Shown here in pieces: positions 8,764 through 17,353 of a stretch of 64,000 nucleotides of DNA; positions within the stretch are counted from its first letter, which is position 1, and each line of letters opens with the position of its first letter. The DNA is from Armatimonadota bacterium (GTDB lineage Bacteria > Armatimonadota > Fimbriimonadia > Fimbriimonadales > Fimbriimonadaceae), in assembly GCA_016125185.1 (NCBI GenBank), contig WGMG01000001.1, positions 62,001 to 126,000 of the forward strand, written 5' to 3'. The notes under the pieces were generated by a model. That model searched no databases. It was not told the origin of the DNA and saw nothing but the letters and a program-made list of their open reading frames with translations. The position numbers and the translations under genes were made by a program.

Positions 8764-9270
8764 CTACGCCAACTCCGCAAGCGCATCCCGAAAGACCTCA
8801 AATTCCGACGCCCCAAACATCGCAAATGTCACCGCCTCGAACCGATCCGCAAATGGAGCTACCTCCCGAAGAGCGATGGGCGCGGCCAACTCGATCGGAA
8901 AGCCATACACGCCGGTCGAGATGGAGCAAAAGCCGACACTCTGCACGCCGATCTCCGCCGCTTTTTCGACCGCATTACGGTAGCACGCCCCCAACTGGTC
9001 GGCCTCGCCGTGACTGCCACCGCGCCAGATGGGACCGGGCACGTGGAGAATCCACTTCTGCTTCAATTCGAAGCCCGGCGTGATCACGACCTGGCCAACC
9101 TCGCACCGCCTCGGGGCCACGCGCTGAAGCTCCAGCAAGAGCTTATGTCCCGCTCGCTGATGGATCAGCCCGTCGATGCCCCCTCCCCCGCGCATGAGGG
9201 TGTTGGCGGCGTTGACGATCGCCTCGGCATCGAGGTCGAGCAGCGATTGTCGGACGACGGCAATGGGCAT
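8764..9270 (-). CDS. Macrodomain protein (ADP-ribose / O-acetyl-ADP-ribose family)
   Basis: The 168 residues make up one complete macrodomain. The conserved N-terminal block is AEAIVNAANTLMRGGGGIDG, in which the NAAN and GGGGIDG loops bind ADP-ribose. SISTGVYGFP supplies the phosphate-binding loop. Family members bind or hydrolyse ADP-ribose derivatives such as O-acetyl-ADP-ribose or ADP-ribosylated side chains. The residues needed for de-acylation in the YmdB type (the Asn-Asp/Gly loop) appear present, but the substrate cannot be deduced. The upstream neighbours are small membrane proteins on the same strand, so the gene may be co-transcribed with them. Confidence 0.9.
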   Translation of the reverse strand: MPIAVVRQSLLDLDAEAIVNAANTLMRGGGGIDGLIHQRAGHKLLLELQRVAPRRCEVGQVVITPGFELKQKWILHVPGPIWRGGSHGEADQLGACYRNAVEKAAEIGVQSVGFCSISTGVYGFPIELAAPIALREVAPFADRFEAVTFAMFGASEFEVFRDALAELA

Positions 9271-9390
9271 CCGCCTGGTTTACCTGGAATTCTCGGGAGA
9301 AGCCATTTCGGTTAAGTCGATCAATGAAGGTCTGCCAACCGGGAGCGTCACCAAGTTCCTGCCGTCCAAAGCGCAGATAGGTCTGCCCGA

Positions 9391-9528
9391 TCACCGTGCC
9401 ACATCGTTTGCGGAGCTGACTGTTGGGTGCTCCGTGTCGACCTGTCGGACCTTTGCCAGAGCGCAAAGGGCGATGATGCCGAAGACAATCGCGACAATGA
9501 GGGTGAAGTTGCGGCTGAGTCGATCCAC
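9391..9528 (-). CDS. Tiny single-TM protein (45 aa)
   Basis: Starting at a GTG at 9528, four bases after the upstream stop, a short frame encodes a basic N-terminus, one membrane helix (FTLIVAIVFGIIALCALA) and a polar tail ending before the TGA at 9391-9393. The spacing after the 9533-9964 gene and the clean helix make it a plausible translationally coupled mini-protein. There is no homology I can name. Confidence 0.4.
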   Translation of the reverse strand: MDRLSRNFTLIVAIVFGIIALCALAKVRQVDTEHPTVSSANDVAR

Positions 9529-9532
9529 CTGG

Positions 9533-9964
9533 CTACCTGCCCTGCGGTTTGGCCGTCGGCACCTCGTGCTGGACCAGCGTAAACGATGCGAAACCGAAGG
9601 CGACCGCGACGAGGATCCCGTAGAGGACCGACGGACTCAGGCTGACCCGCTGCAGAAAGGGCTGCGATGTGAAGAAGAACGCGACCGGAATCATGAACAG
9701 ATTTCCCGCCTTTGGCAGGATTCGAAAGCCGCGGCGGCGCACCGCGCGGACGACCGAGATAGCATAGCTGATGGCCAGGAGGGCTAGGAAGCACAGCACA
9801 ATGGTGCGAATCTGCGGCGAAAAGTGGAGGAAAAACGCGGCTCGGCCCACGAGATAAAAGCCCACGAGGGGAACGGCGAGATCGACGATGTCGAGGGCGA
9901 TGTTGAACCAATGGCGCGCCGGAAGGTCCGGTTCGGACATGAATGGGTGCCTTGGCTCGATCAC
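9533..9964 (-). CDS. Small four-helix membrane protein, paralogue of the 9961 gene
   Basis: A 143-residue product with about four hydrophobic helices and a basic loop (VVRAVRRRGFRI). The 9961 product aligns along its length: VVRAVRRRGF matches MVRVVRQHGF, and both have an SPSxLY or SPLTLY motif before the last helix. The two genes overlap by four bases (ATGA type), so they are a translationally coupled tandem pair from a duplication. An alternative start is the internal Met at residue 9. Family and function are unknown. Confidence 0.6.
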   Translation of the reverse strand: MIEPRHPFMSEPDLPARHWFNIALDIVDLAVPLVGFYLVGRAAFFLHFSPQIRTIVLCFLALLAISYAISVVRAVRRRGFRILPKAGNLFMIPVAFFFTSQPFLQRVSLSPSVLYGILVAVAFGFASFTLVQHEVPTAKPQGR

Positions 9965-10383
9965 GATGACTCCATGGTAGCGGCGGTTGGCTGAACGCGA
10001 CTCTGTCGGCGAGCTATAAGGAAGGCAAGGAACAATGTGAAGGCGATCAGGGTGGCGTAAAGGGTCAGCGGAGACGGGAACATGTGGTTCCCGTTATGCT
10101 TGACCAATATGAAAAGTTCGATGGCTGACAGGACAGGAAGGTACAGGTCGATCGGGTTTATTCGAATGAATCCATGCTGGCGTACGACTCTGACCATCAT
10201 GGCGATGTAGAGAAGGGACACGACGGCCATCACAGCGAGGATGACACCCCGGAGGGACGACTCGAACTGGATGGAAAAACTCGCAATGGCGAGGAGGGTT
10301 ACCGGCATCGCCATGGATGCGAGATTGCAGACGACGTGAAGCCGGGTGGTCGCTGGTCCATCTCTGACTTGGCTATCCGTCAT
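9961..10383 (-). CDS. Small four-helix membrane protein, first gene of the tandem pair
   Basis: The 140-residue product starts MTDSQVRDGPATTRLHV. The ATG at 10383 is preferred over an in-frame start 219 bases further upstream because a perfect TATAAT (10393-10398 on the minus strand) ends nine bases before it. Four hydrophobic segments follow. It is the paralogue of the next gene, with which it overlaps by ATGA. Likely transcript order is 10383, 9964, 9528, perhaps continuing into the macrodomain gene. Function is unknown. Confidence 0.6.
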   Translation of the reverse strand: MTDSQVRDGPATTRLHVVCNLASMAMPVTLLAIASFSIQFESSLRGVILAVMAVVSLLYIAMMVRVVRQHGFIRINPIDLYLPVLSAIELFILVKHNGNHMFPSPLTLYATLIAFTLFLAFLIARRQSRVQPTAATMESS

Positions 10384-10392
10384 CCCAATCCC

Positions 10393-10398
10393 ATTATA
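10393..10398 (-). promoter_or_regulatory. -10 element TATAAT before the 10383 gene
   Basis: A perfect TATAAT on the minus strand ends nine bases before the ATG at 10383, which decides the start. The rest of the 10399-10747 spacer holds no gene I can support. Confidence 0.5.
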
Positions 10399-10548
10399 GG
10401 CGAGGTTTGCTTTGGGGTGGCACGTATAGGTGCGTGGCTCAATGCAGTCATTTCGAGAAGCGCTGATGTCCACCGGCGACTTTTCGAACCCGCGTGGTTG
10501 ATCGGTTTCCGTCCAAAGCCCTTCCTCGGCGCTAAGCGCCGCAACAAT

Positions 10549-10587
10549 GTGAGCGAGACGCTCACAACTCCCAATGGGCTGAACTCC
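10549..10587. repeat. Dispersed intergenic repeat, GAGCG/CGCTC hairpin type (copy 1)
   Basis: About 39 bases containing a GTGAGCG...CGCTCAC inverted repeat followed by a conserved tail. A second copy lies at 15595-15632. Both are intergenic. The spacer from 10399 to 10747 otherwise shows only further short dyads. Confidence 0.5.
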
Positions 10588-10763
10588 TATCTTTGGTTGC
10601 AAGAGCGGACCCTCCAGATTTCCTACGGATAATCTGGAGAGGGACCTAGCGCCCCCGGTAGGTTGAACTCAATGCTTCATCTTGCGGAATTCTCCCGACT
10701 GACAACGGCAAACTCCCTCCGTCCGGAAGCAGAATTCTCTCAGCGAGTAAACTTTCCTCGCCG

Positions 10764-11570
10764 ATGATCTCCAAGTCTCCCGATGCCCCGATTGGCGTTT
10801 TCGACAGTGGTCTCGGCGGGCTGACGGTCCTGAAAAGCTGTCTGCAGGCGATGCCGACCGAGCGGTTTGTATACCTGGGCGACACGGCGCGAACCCCCTA
10901 CGGATCGAAGGCGCATGAGACGATTTGCCGGTACGGCGTGGACTGCGCCGACTTCCTGGCGAGCCACGACGTGAAGTTCCTGGTGGTTGCGTGCAACACG
11001 GTTTCCGCCCATGCCATGCCCGACCTGGAGGCCCGATTCGACTGCCCGATCGTGGGAACGGTGGACCCGGCCGTGCGCGCGGCTTTGCGATCGACCCGCA
11101 ACCGGCGCGTGGGCGTGATCGGCACTGAGGCGACCATCAACCGCGGCGCATACCAGGAGGCGCTGAAGCTGGCCGACCCAGCGGTCGAAGTGGTGAGCCA
11201 GGCGTGCCCGCTGTTTGTGCCGCTGGTGGAGCAGGGAATGGTGTCGGGCGAGATCGTGGAGAAGGTCGTGGAGCTATACCTGGCCGGGCTGAAGGAGTCG
11301 GGTGTGGACTCGGTCATCTTGGGATGCACGCACTACCCGTTGCTGAGCGAGGCGATTCGCGCGTACCTGGGCGAGGATGTGTCGTTGGTGGCGTGCTCGG
11401 ACGCGGTGGCAGCGTCCGTGGTCGAAATCCTGGCGGAAAAGGACTTGGGTGCAAGGGAAAGTCGGGCGGGGGTCGAGTACTTCGTCACCGATGCGGCCGA
11501 CCGATTCGACTCGCTGGGACGGGCTCTGCTGGGCCTGGACGACGTGCACTCTCGGCACATCGACCTGTAG
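10764..11570 (+). CDS. murI: Glutamate racemase
   Basis: This 268-residue enzyme converts L- to D-glutamate for peptidoglycan. Diagnostic blocks are present in order: the N-terminal IGVFDSGLGGLTVL with the catalytic Asp, YLGDTARTPYG, the first catalytic cysteine in VVACNTVSA, and the second in LGCTHYPLL followed by the His. Length is normal for the family. The ATG at 10764 follows a TAAACT box (10748-10753) by ten bases, so the leader would be only a few bases. It stands alone, with the convergent sugar permease ending directly at its stop. Confidence 0.96.
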   Translation: MISKSPDAPIGVFDSGLGGLTVLKSCLQAMPTERFVYLGDTARTPYGSKAHETICRYGVDCADFLASHDVKFLVVACNTVSAHAMPDLEARFDCPIVGTVDPAVRAALRSTRNRRVGVIGTEATINRGAYQEALKLADPAVEVVSQACPLFVPLVEQGMVSGEIVEKVVELYLAGLKESGVDSVILGCTHYPLLSEAIRAYLGEDVSLVACSDAVAASVVEILAEKDLGARESRAGVEYFVTDAADRFDSLGRALLGLDDVHSRHIDL

Positions 11571-12386
11571 CTACTTGTTGGAGCCGAGCAGGATTCCCTT
11601 GACGAAGAAGCGCTGGGACAGCAGGAAGACCACGATGAGCGGGAGCATGACGATGACGGCGGCGGTCATCTGGAGCGGCCACGCGGTGGCACCGTACGAG
11701 TTTTTGAACACGCTGAGGCCGACCTCGAGGGTGCGCATCTCGGTCGAGTTGGTGTAGATGAGGGGTCCGAAGAAGTCGGTCCAGACTCCGAAAAAGGTGA
11801 AGACGCTGGCGGTGGCGAGCGCGGCTTTGCTGAGAGGCAGGATCACGCGGGCGTAGATTTGCAAGTCGGACGCGCCGTCGAGCTTGGCCGCCTCGTCCAG
11901 CTCTCTCGGGATGGAGATCATGAACTGGCGAAGCAGAAACACGCTGAACGACGAGCTGACGCCGGGCACAATCAGCGCCCAATAGCTATCTAGCCAGCCG
12001 AGATTTTTGATGAGCAGGTAGACCGGGATCTGCATGACGCTCCCGGCGAACATCATGGAGCCGAGGAAGAGCGCGAAGAGCGGGCCCGAGCCACGAAAGC
12101 GCAGGCGCGCGAAGGCGTAGGCGGCCATCGACGTGAAGAGAATTTGGAAGAAGACCACCGCGCTGGTGACGAAAACCGAGTTCCAAAAGAACCGCGCGAC
12201 CGGGAGCGAGGGGTTGAACAGCACCCACGAGTAGTTCTCGAAATGCCACTGGGTCGGGACGGTGTCCTTGAGGTCGGGGATCGCCTCCTTGGGGCCGTGG
12301 AGCGAGATGAGCACCATCCAGACGAACGGCGCGGCGAGGAACAGCGCGAGCGCCCAAAGGATGATGGCGGTGAGGAGGCGTTTCAT
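11571..12386 (-). CDS. Carbohydrate ABC transporter permease, MalG/UgpE-like
   Basis: A 271-residue inner-membrane permease with six predicted helices. The cytoplasmic EAA loop that docks on the ATPase is ELDEAAKLDGASDLQIYARVILPLSK (given as one loop near residues 150-175). The family imports sugars or glycerol-phosphate type solutes as one half of a heterodimeric channel with a MalF-like partner. Here it stands alone: the nearest MalF-like permease and binding protein in the window are at 52.5-54.7 kb, and no ATPase is visible. A TAAAAT box (12402-12407) precedes the ATG with a 15-base gap. The substrate is unknown. Confidence 0.9.
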   Translation of the reverse strand: MKRLLTAIILWALALFLAAPFVWMVLISLHGPKEAIPDLKDTVPTQWHFENYSWVLFNPSLPVARFFWNSVFVTSAVVFFQILFTSMAAYAFARLRFRGSGPLFALFLGSMMFAGSVMQIPVYLLIKNLGWLDSYWALIVPGVSSSFSVFLLRQFMISIPRELDEAAKLDGASDLQIYARVILPLSKAALATASVFTFFGVWTDFFGPLIYTNSTEMRTLEVGLSVFKNSYGATAWPLQMTAAVIVMLPLIVVFLLSQRFFVKGILLGSNK

Positions 12387-12486
12387 CGTCGTTCCGTCTC
12401 CATTTTAGTCTGGTTGGCGGGACTTGTGGGTGGTAAAAGGACAGACTGACTTCGTCAAAGACCGGACAAGACCACAATCAGGCCGA

Positions 12487-15400
12487 TTACCAATGAAGTC
12501 CGCTTGAACTACTAAGAACGAATTCCTTTAATCGGAATATCCTGTTTTTAAAGCGAATCTGTGGGTGCAGATATTTAATGCGGCTATCGTAGACGCTATC
12601 TGCAGACATCTCCCTCAGCCTTGGCAACCGATTCAAGAAGCGAAAGTTCGACAAATTGATTCCGTTTAGTTCCAATGTAATCAGATTTGGAAGAACCGGA
12701 AGACTATCTATCTCCAAGTTGCCACAGTCTATAAGCATGAGATGCTCTAGTTTTCTATAGTTCCTCAAGTGGCTTAAATCGTAGATCGGACAAAAGGATA
12801 AATCAAGAATCTTTACATTTTCGAGTCTGGCCAACGGAGAAATATCTTCTAATGGCAATGATCGAAGGCATAATTCATTCAAATTAGTTAGGTCTCCAAT
12901 CGCATCTATATCGGTTATTTTTGTACCGGATAACGTAATGCACTTTAATTGCTTAAGTGATCTTATCCATTCGATCGAAGAAACATTCGAATCAGATAAG
13001 TCAAGAAATTGGCAATTCGTGAAGCTGGACAGACCCGAATAGTCAAAAAGAGGACAGCCAGCCAAATTTAGTGACTCAAGTAACGGGTAAGACAATAATG
13101 GATCGAGGCTCGTTATGGCTGACGCGATTTTGTCGAGTGAGGAAGGTCTATCACCTCTTGTCAGCTCCTCCACCACCAATGGAATCTCCAATATATTGCG
13201 AAAAACTCCAAATACTAGTAGTCCGACTGCTTTGGCTATTTCATTGATTTCGACTGGCGACTGAGCTGATTCAACATATGGCCTACAGGCCAAAACTGCT
13301 TCTCCGGTGCTGATCCTGGAAAGTGCACGAGCCTTAGCCATTTGCACTATATGTTTTTGAATAGGCTCGTATAAAAGGTGACGAACAGCGCTTGGTCCAA
13401 TTTGCCCCATTATGACTGCCTTTGCCTTTGTGTTAACTGGTAGATATCTGCTTTCGACTTTGGCGACAGCATCTTCAATGTCCACGGGCAATGTTCGACG
13501 GTACAGTTTAGCGAGACGAAGAGCAAGTAGATCGCAAGCCGCCTTTTGGCCCTTCGTATCCATGTTCATCGAAATAAGTGCTCTCAGCACCTCCAGAGCA
13601 AAATCGGACTCCGATCGAGAGGCAACAATAAATGTAAACAATGGTTCCCATCGGTTGATCGGATCCGGCCCGTTCTTGCCCCTGCCGTATAGCAACTGGG
13701 TTAGGAATTCCGGATCGCCAACTTCAGCGATGGGGTGCGCGCCTAAGTAATCTCGGAGCGTATTGTGAACGAACTCAACATCGTCTGCACCAACTGCACG
13801 AAGCAAGTTGCTCCGTTCAATTATGCCCTGCAGTATTCCTTCCGCTTCCTCCTCCGTCCTTCGTCCATACAGTGAGCGAATCGTATGGCTAACCACTTTT
13901 CGAGAACGCACTTCCGTCCGATGCTCAATGAAGTCGAAGGCGATCTTTTCGATAATCTCTCGCCTTTTTTCGACTCTATCCAGGTCTCTGTAAGCCTTTG
14001 GAGCAGGATCGCAGGAACCTAACTGCAGAAAGTCTCGATCCCACAGGAGCATCGTTACGGCACTCTCACAAAGGTCATCGAGAGACGTCGGGAGGTTGCC
14101 GCGATACACTCGGTTGATTGCGCAGAGAAGGGCACAAAGGAGGGGATTTCGAGCAAGTCGAGCTAACTCTGGCTTATTTTGTAGTTCTGCGTGAAGAATC
14201 CCCTTGACGACTTCGAGATTTGCCCGTTCTATTTCGTCCAGCTCTAATTTCCTAGCCACGGCTTCGTGCCACCTATCTAGAAATAAATCTTGAGTCACTG
14301 GAGTTAGCTCGCAAATTTCGAACTCGTCGAACCCCTCAGGAACTTGGTCATCTACCGCCTGAGGGCGCGACGAAATCACGATGATATTTCGACGATCCGA
14401 AGTGTAGTTTCGAAACCAGTCCATGGCTTTCTTCCGCTCAGCGATCGGTAACTCGTCTAGGCCATCAACAAGTAACAAAGCGCGTCCGGAATCGAAGACC
14501 CGCTGGGCCCAGTTGCTGTCAGGTGGCGTGTCGGATAGGATGCGATTGGTAAGCTCCGCTTTGGTAGGAAATGTGCCACTTGAACAATCTCGCAGGCGGA
14601 CAAAGAACGGAACATAACCAGTCCACCAAACGCCTGTGTCTCCCTCCACTTTCGATCTGGCAGTGGCAATCCAGTTAGATATTTGCCCTCCCGCTCCTGG
14701 AGTTTCAGGTCGCCGATTCAGCTGAGACTGGAGGCCGAACCAAGCCAAGAGGGTTGACTTCCCACTGCCCGCCATACCTTTGATGTACTTTCTAGCCGGA
14801 CCTGATTTCGGCAGGCTTAGAACGTTTTGGGCATCGATAACTTCACCATCCGAACCAAGCTGTAGCGTCACGTAAGCGACTGAAAGCTCTAGGCGATTAT
14901 CTTCTGGGGTGACGTTGCGAGTCGGGCCAGGCTTCTGCTCGATGAATAGCTGAACTTCATTGAACTTCTGACAGAAGGCTTGACAGTAGATTTCTTCAAA
15001 TTCGGCGTCGGCACGCGCTTGCTTGCCAAAATTGTAGGCGGTGATTCGCGCTTCGAACTCTTGAGGATCGACCGAGCTCTTGGTTATCTGAAGGAGCCAG
15101 CGAAAGAAGCCAGGGAAACGGTCGACACGGTCAATGATCTGCCTGACGATCTCCGTGAGGAGTATGCGGATGTACGCGAGCTCGGACGACCACTGACTTT
15201 CGTTCATGGCCCCTCGAGCCATTATGACGTCCGCAACTTGCTCCGGATGATCGAGGCCCTGAAGCAGTTCCGCATATGTGAAACCTCGATCGAAACAGTA
15301 TGATACCTCGAGAAGCACCTGGTCGGGAAATTCGTACTCAGACAGGTTATCTGCGGCCGCAGTGAGTATTTCCGTTCGAAGGGAAATCGTTGCTTTGTCC

Positions 15401-15540
15401 TTGACCCAAGCGTCGAGTCGTTCGGCACCAATACCTGATGCTTCCAGTAACCCACCTAGCCGGTCACCCTGAGCCAGTTTGATGATCGCCTTTGTTAGGG
15501 CTAGGCTTAGCTTTGCGGTCCACTTCGGCTGGCTTGACAC
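12487..15540 (-). CDS. NACHT-domain NTPase with C-terminal leucine-rich repeats (bacterial NLR-like)
   Basis: A 1017-residue STAND-type protein. The first ~230 residues are alpha-helical with no assigned motif and are probably the effector or N-terminal helical domain. The NACHT core has a P-loop GMAGSGKST near residue 257, a Walker B LLLVDGLDEL near 357 and a VISSRP sensor. A helical region follows, and from about residue 850 leucine-rich repeats such as LKCITLSGTKITDIDAIGDL occur. Bacterial NACHT proteins include antiphage factors, with the C-terminal repeats as sensor. Composition is clearly more AT-rich than the flanking genes, suggesting transfer. A TAAAAT box sits six bases before the GTG start. 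No partner gene adjoins it. A defence role is an inference. Confidence 0.85.
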   Translation of the reverse strand: MSSQPKWTAKLSLALTKAIIKLAQGDRLGGLLEASGIGAERLDAWVKDKATISLRTEILTAAADNLSEYEFPDQVLLEVSYCFDRGFTYAELLQGLDHPEQVADVIMARGAMNESQWSSELAYIRILLTEIVRQIIDRVDRFPGFFRWLLQITKSSVDPQEFEARITAYNFGKQARADAEFEEIYCQAFCQKFNEVQLFIEQKPGPTRNVTPEDNRLELSVAYVTLQLGSDGEVIDAQNVLSLPKSGPARKYIKGMAGSGKSTLLAWFGLQSQLNRRPETPGAGGQISNWIATARSKVEGDTGVWWTGYVPFFVRLRDCSSGTFPTKAELTNRILSDTPPDSNWAQRVFDSGRALLLVDGLDELPIAERKKAMDWFRNYTSDRRNIIVISSRPQAVDDQVPEGFDEFEICELTPVTQDLFLDRWHEAVARKLELDEIERANLEVVKGILHAELQNKPELARLARNPLLCALLCAINRVYRGNLPTSLDDLCESAVTMLLWDRDFLQLGSCDPAPKAYRDLDRVEKRREIIEKIAFDFIEHRTEVRSRKVVSHTIRSLYGRRTEEEAEGILQGIIERSNLLRAVGADDVEFVHNTLRDYLGAHPIAEVGDPEFLTQLLYGRGKNGPDPINRWEPLFTFIVASRSESDFALEVLRALISMNMDTKGQKAACDLLALRLAKLYRRTLPVDIEDAVAKVESRYLPVNTKAKAVIMGQIGPSAVRHLLYEPIQKHIVQMAKARALSRISTGEAVLACRPYVESAQSPVEINEIAKAVGLLVFGVFRNILEIPLVVEELTRGDRPSSLDKIASAITSLDPLLSYPLLESLNLAGCPLFDYSGLSSFTNCQFLDLSDSNVSSIEWIRSLKQLKCITLSGTKITDIDAIGDLTNLNELCLRSLPLEDISPLARLENVKILDLSFCPIYDLSHLRNYRKLEHLMLIDCGNLEIDSLPVLPNLITLELNGINLSNFRFLNRLPRLREMSADSVYDSRIKYLHPQIRFKNRIFRLKEFVLSSSSGLHW

Positions 15541-15546
15541 GATGGC

Positions 15547-15552
15547 ATTTTA
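15547..15552 (-). promoter_or_regulatory. -10 element TAAAAT of the NACHT-LRR gene
   Basis: TAAAAT on the minus strand with exactly six bases to the GTG start at 15540, predicting a leaderless mRNA. The same spacing is seen at 18771, 20052, 20862 and 23575. Confidence 0.6.
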
Positions 15553-15594
15553 TCAGGATGTGTCCCAATTATGAGGCTTTCTGTTCGTAGGTTT

Positions 15595-15632
15595 GTGTGA
15601 GCGGGACGCTCACTGCCCCCAGTGGGCGACTC
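15595..15632. repeat. Dispersed intergenic repeat, GAGCG/CGCTC hairpin type (copy 2)
   Basis: Second copy of the element at 10549-10587, with the same inverted repeat (GTGAGCG...CGCTCAC) and the same tail with a few substitutions. It lies just beyond the stop of the 15636 gene. Confidence 0.5.
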
Positions 15633-15635
15633 TGC

Positions 15636-16130
15636 TTAACCTCGAATCAAGCGCTTGGCTTTGTCAGGCGATTCGAACTCGAATCTCAATCCGGTTTTGT
15701 GTTCGACGGTCTCGATGAACCGTCGGCGATTGGCGAGCCACCAATGGAACTTGACGTCGAAAAACCGACCGGGCAGGTGGATGATGTAAGCCGTTGGGAA
15801 GCCCAGGAATGTGGTGTAGGTGAGGGCGACGACGCTGGAGAACGGGCACTCGATCATCGGCTTCTCGTGGCGCTTATAGTAGCGGAACATGTTGCCCTCG
15901 ACCTCGATCCGCTGTCGGCGATTGCGCACCACGCTGACCATGACGGAGATGGCCATGAGGGCGGCGCACAACCCGAAGCCAATCGATCCCCATTCCTCAA
16001 TTCCTGAGCGACCACCTTTCGAGAAGCTCCCTAGGGCGATGGCGACAAACGTGTGGACCTCACCCAGCCAGGCGACGTAACCCCAAAACCCCCAGAAAGA
16101 ATAGACGGCGCACTCGCCCACGAGGAACAT
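15636..16130 (-). CDS. Membrane protein with PH-like domain (relative of the 4695 and 51127 products)
   Basis: A 164-residue product with two membrane regions in the first 65 residues and a soluble beta-rich C-terminal half that begins RQRIEVEGNMFRYY. This matches the position and pattern of QKIEVDEAEIRHF and RKIEIDDHEIRFY in the proteins encoded at 4695 and 51127. It stands alone, without the small polytopic partners that accompany the other two. Function is unknown; a scaffold or lipid-facing role is only a guess from the fold. Confidence 0.55.
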   Translation of the reverse strand: MFLVGECAVYSFWGFWGYVAWLGEVHTFVAIALGSFSKGGRSGIEEWGSIGFGLCAALMAISVMVSVVRNRRQRIEVEGNMFRYYKRHEKPMIECPFSSVVALTYTTFLGFPTAYIIHLPGRFFDVKFHWWLANRRRFIETVEHKTGLRFEFESPDKAKRLIRG

Positions 16131-16252
16131 GATAACTCAATCTTCGCGCCACGGACCACCTGATCGCTCGAAATTAGCCTGCGGCCACTGTTCCATTTCG
16201 TCGGTAATTGTCGAGATTTACCTACTTTATGCAACACATTGTCTGCTCAAAC

Positions 16253-16281
16253 CAAAAAAAGCCCCCTCTTGCGAGGGGGGA
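16253..16281 (-). terminator. Rho-independent terminator of the 16284 gene
   Basis: On the minus strand CCCCCTC-GCAA-GAGGGGG is followed by C and a run of seven T. A strong GC stem, tetraloop and U-tract lie directly after the stop of the glycosidase-like gene. Confidence 0.9.
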
Positions 16282-16283
16282 AG

Positions 16284-17351
16284 CTAGTTGCGGATGGCCG
16301 ATGCCTTCTGCTTGGCCAGCCATTGGGGCCAGACGCCGTAGTACAGCCAGCGATTGTTGGGCGCGTCGGCCTCTCCGGCGCGGGTGCCCCACACGATGAT
16401 GGTGGGCACGACGGCGCGAAAGGCGTCGATTTCGGCTTGGCAGATGTCGGAAACGTCGGTGTTGAACGAGCCATCGGGCGCGAGGTCGAGGCCGAAGCGG
16501 GCGGGGCCGCCATAGAACTCGGCGATGATGACGCGCTTGCCGGCAAAGACCGAGTTGCCCGCGATCACCTGACGTAGAGTCTCAGCGTTGTGGCGGAACC
16601 CAAACTTGAGCTGACCCATCCGCGCGGAGGCGTCGGGAAAGTCCTTGGCCGTGGCCCACGAGGCCGAGCCGCCGATGTTGACGGCGATGGTGCCGACCTT
16701 CGACCAATCGAACGTGTTGGCCGAGGCAAGCTCGGTGACGGAGCGAATGTTGCCGTCGAGGATGCAGGAAATGGAGGGCGAAACGATGCGCGAGGGCCGG
16801 ACCCCGAGTTTAGACAGCACGGCGATCTCGGCGCTCATTAGCTTGAAGAGGTCGGGGTGCCACTCGCCTTGGCTCGTGCGGTTGCTCCCGCCCGGCTTGG
16901 GGTCCAGCGGCGGGTTGGTGCACCGCCCGGCGGGCTCGTTGAGGAGTTGGTAATAGGGGGTCAGGTGGAGGTCGAGGGCGCGAGCTTCGATATGCCGAAC
17001 GATGCCTTCCATCGTCTTCATGCGGTCGGGGATCGACCACACCGGCGGCACCCAGCGGTCCGGGTCGGTCCAATGGATGGGCTCCAGCAGGATGAACGGA
17101 ACGACGTGATATTGCGCGCAGAGGTCGAGCTGGGCGTCGATTCCACGGTAGTCGTCGCCATATTCGACCTCCCACTGGATGGTGCCCCACCGGGCAAACG
17201 AACCCGGCGTGAGCAGACCGTATGCCTCGACTGCGTTGGCGTAGTCCTTCGACGTGTAGGCCGGGCGCAAGGCGGGAATGTTCCCCCCGACGGGCATGGT
17301 GGAACCAGCCGTTTGGGCAAGGGAAAGGAGTGCGCTGAGGGTGCCGATCAT
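16284..17351 (-). CDS. Secreted TIM-barrel glycoside hydrolase-like protein (clan GH-A type)
   Basis: The 355 residues start with a probable signal peptide (MIGTLSALLSLAQTAGS). Two acidic motifs in clan GH-A order are visible: YYQLLNEPAG (near residues 133-142, putative acid/base Glu after Asn) and RVIIAEFYGG (near 275-284, putative nucleophile Glu). Clan GH-A includes GH5, GH39 and related retaining glycosidases. The family and substrate cannot be fixed from motifs. The start lies two bases after the stop of the upstream SGNH-like gene, so both were probably one transcription unit, closed by the terminator at 16253-16281. Confidence 0.65.
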   Translation of the reverse strand: MIGTLSALLSLAQTAGSTMPVGGNIPALRPAYTSKDYANAVEAYGLLTPGSFARWGTIQWEVEYGDDYRGIDAQLDLCAQYHVVPFILLEPIHWTDPDRWVPPVWSIPDRMKTMEGIVRHIEARALDLHLTPYYQLLNEPAGRCTNPPLDPKPGGSNRTSQGEWHPDLFKLMSAEIAVLSKLGVRPSRIVSPSISCILDGNIRSVTELASANTFDWSKVGTIAVNIGGSASWATAKDFPDASARMGQLKFGFRHNAETLRQVIAGNSVFAGKRVIIAEFYGGPARFGLDLAPDGSFNTDVSDICQAEIDAFRAVVPTIIVWGTRAGEADAPNNRWLYYGVWPQWLAKQKASAIRN

Positions 17352-17353
17352 GG

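Noticed and set aside
9143-9396. Minus-strand GTG frame between the 45-aa protein and the macrodomain gene
   Set aside because: The first ~45 codons look mildly coding, but the rest lies inside the macrodomain gene in another frame and is Arg-rich. It could be a relic; not supported as a gene.
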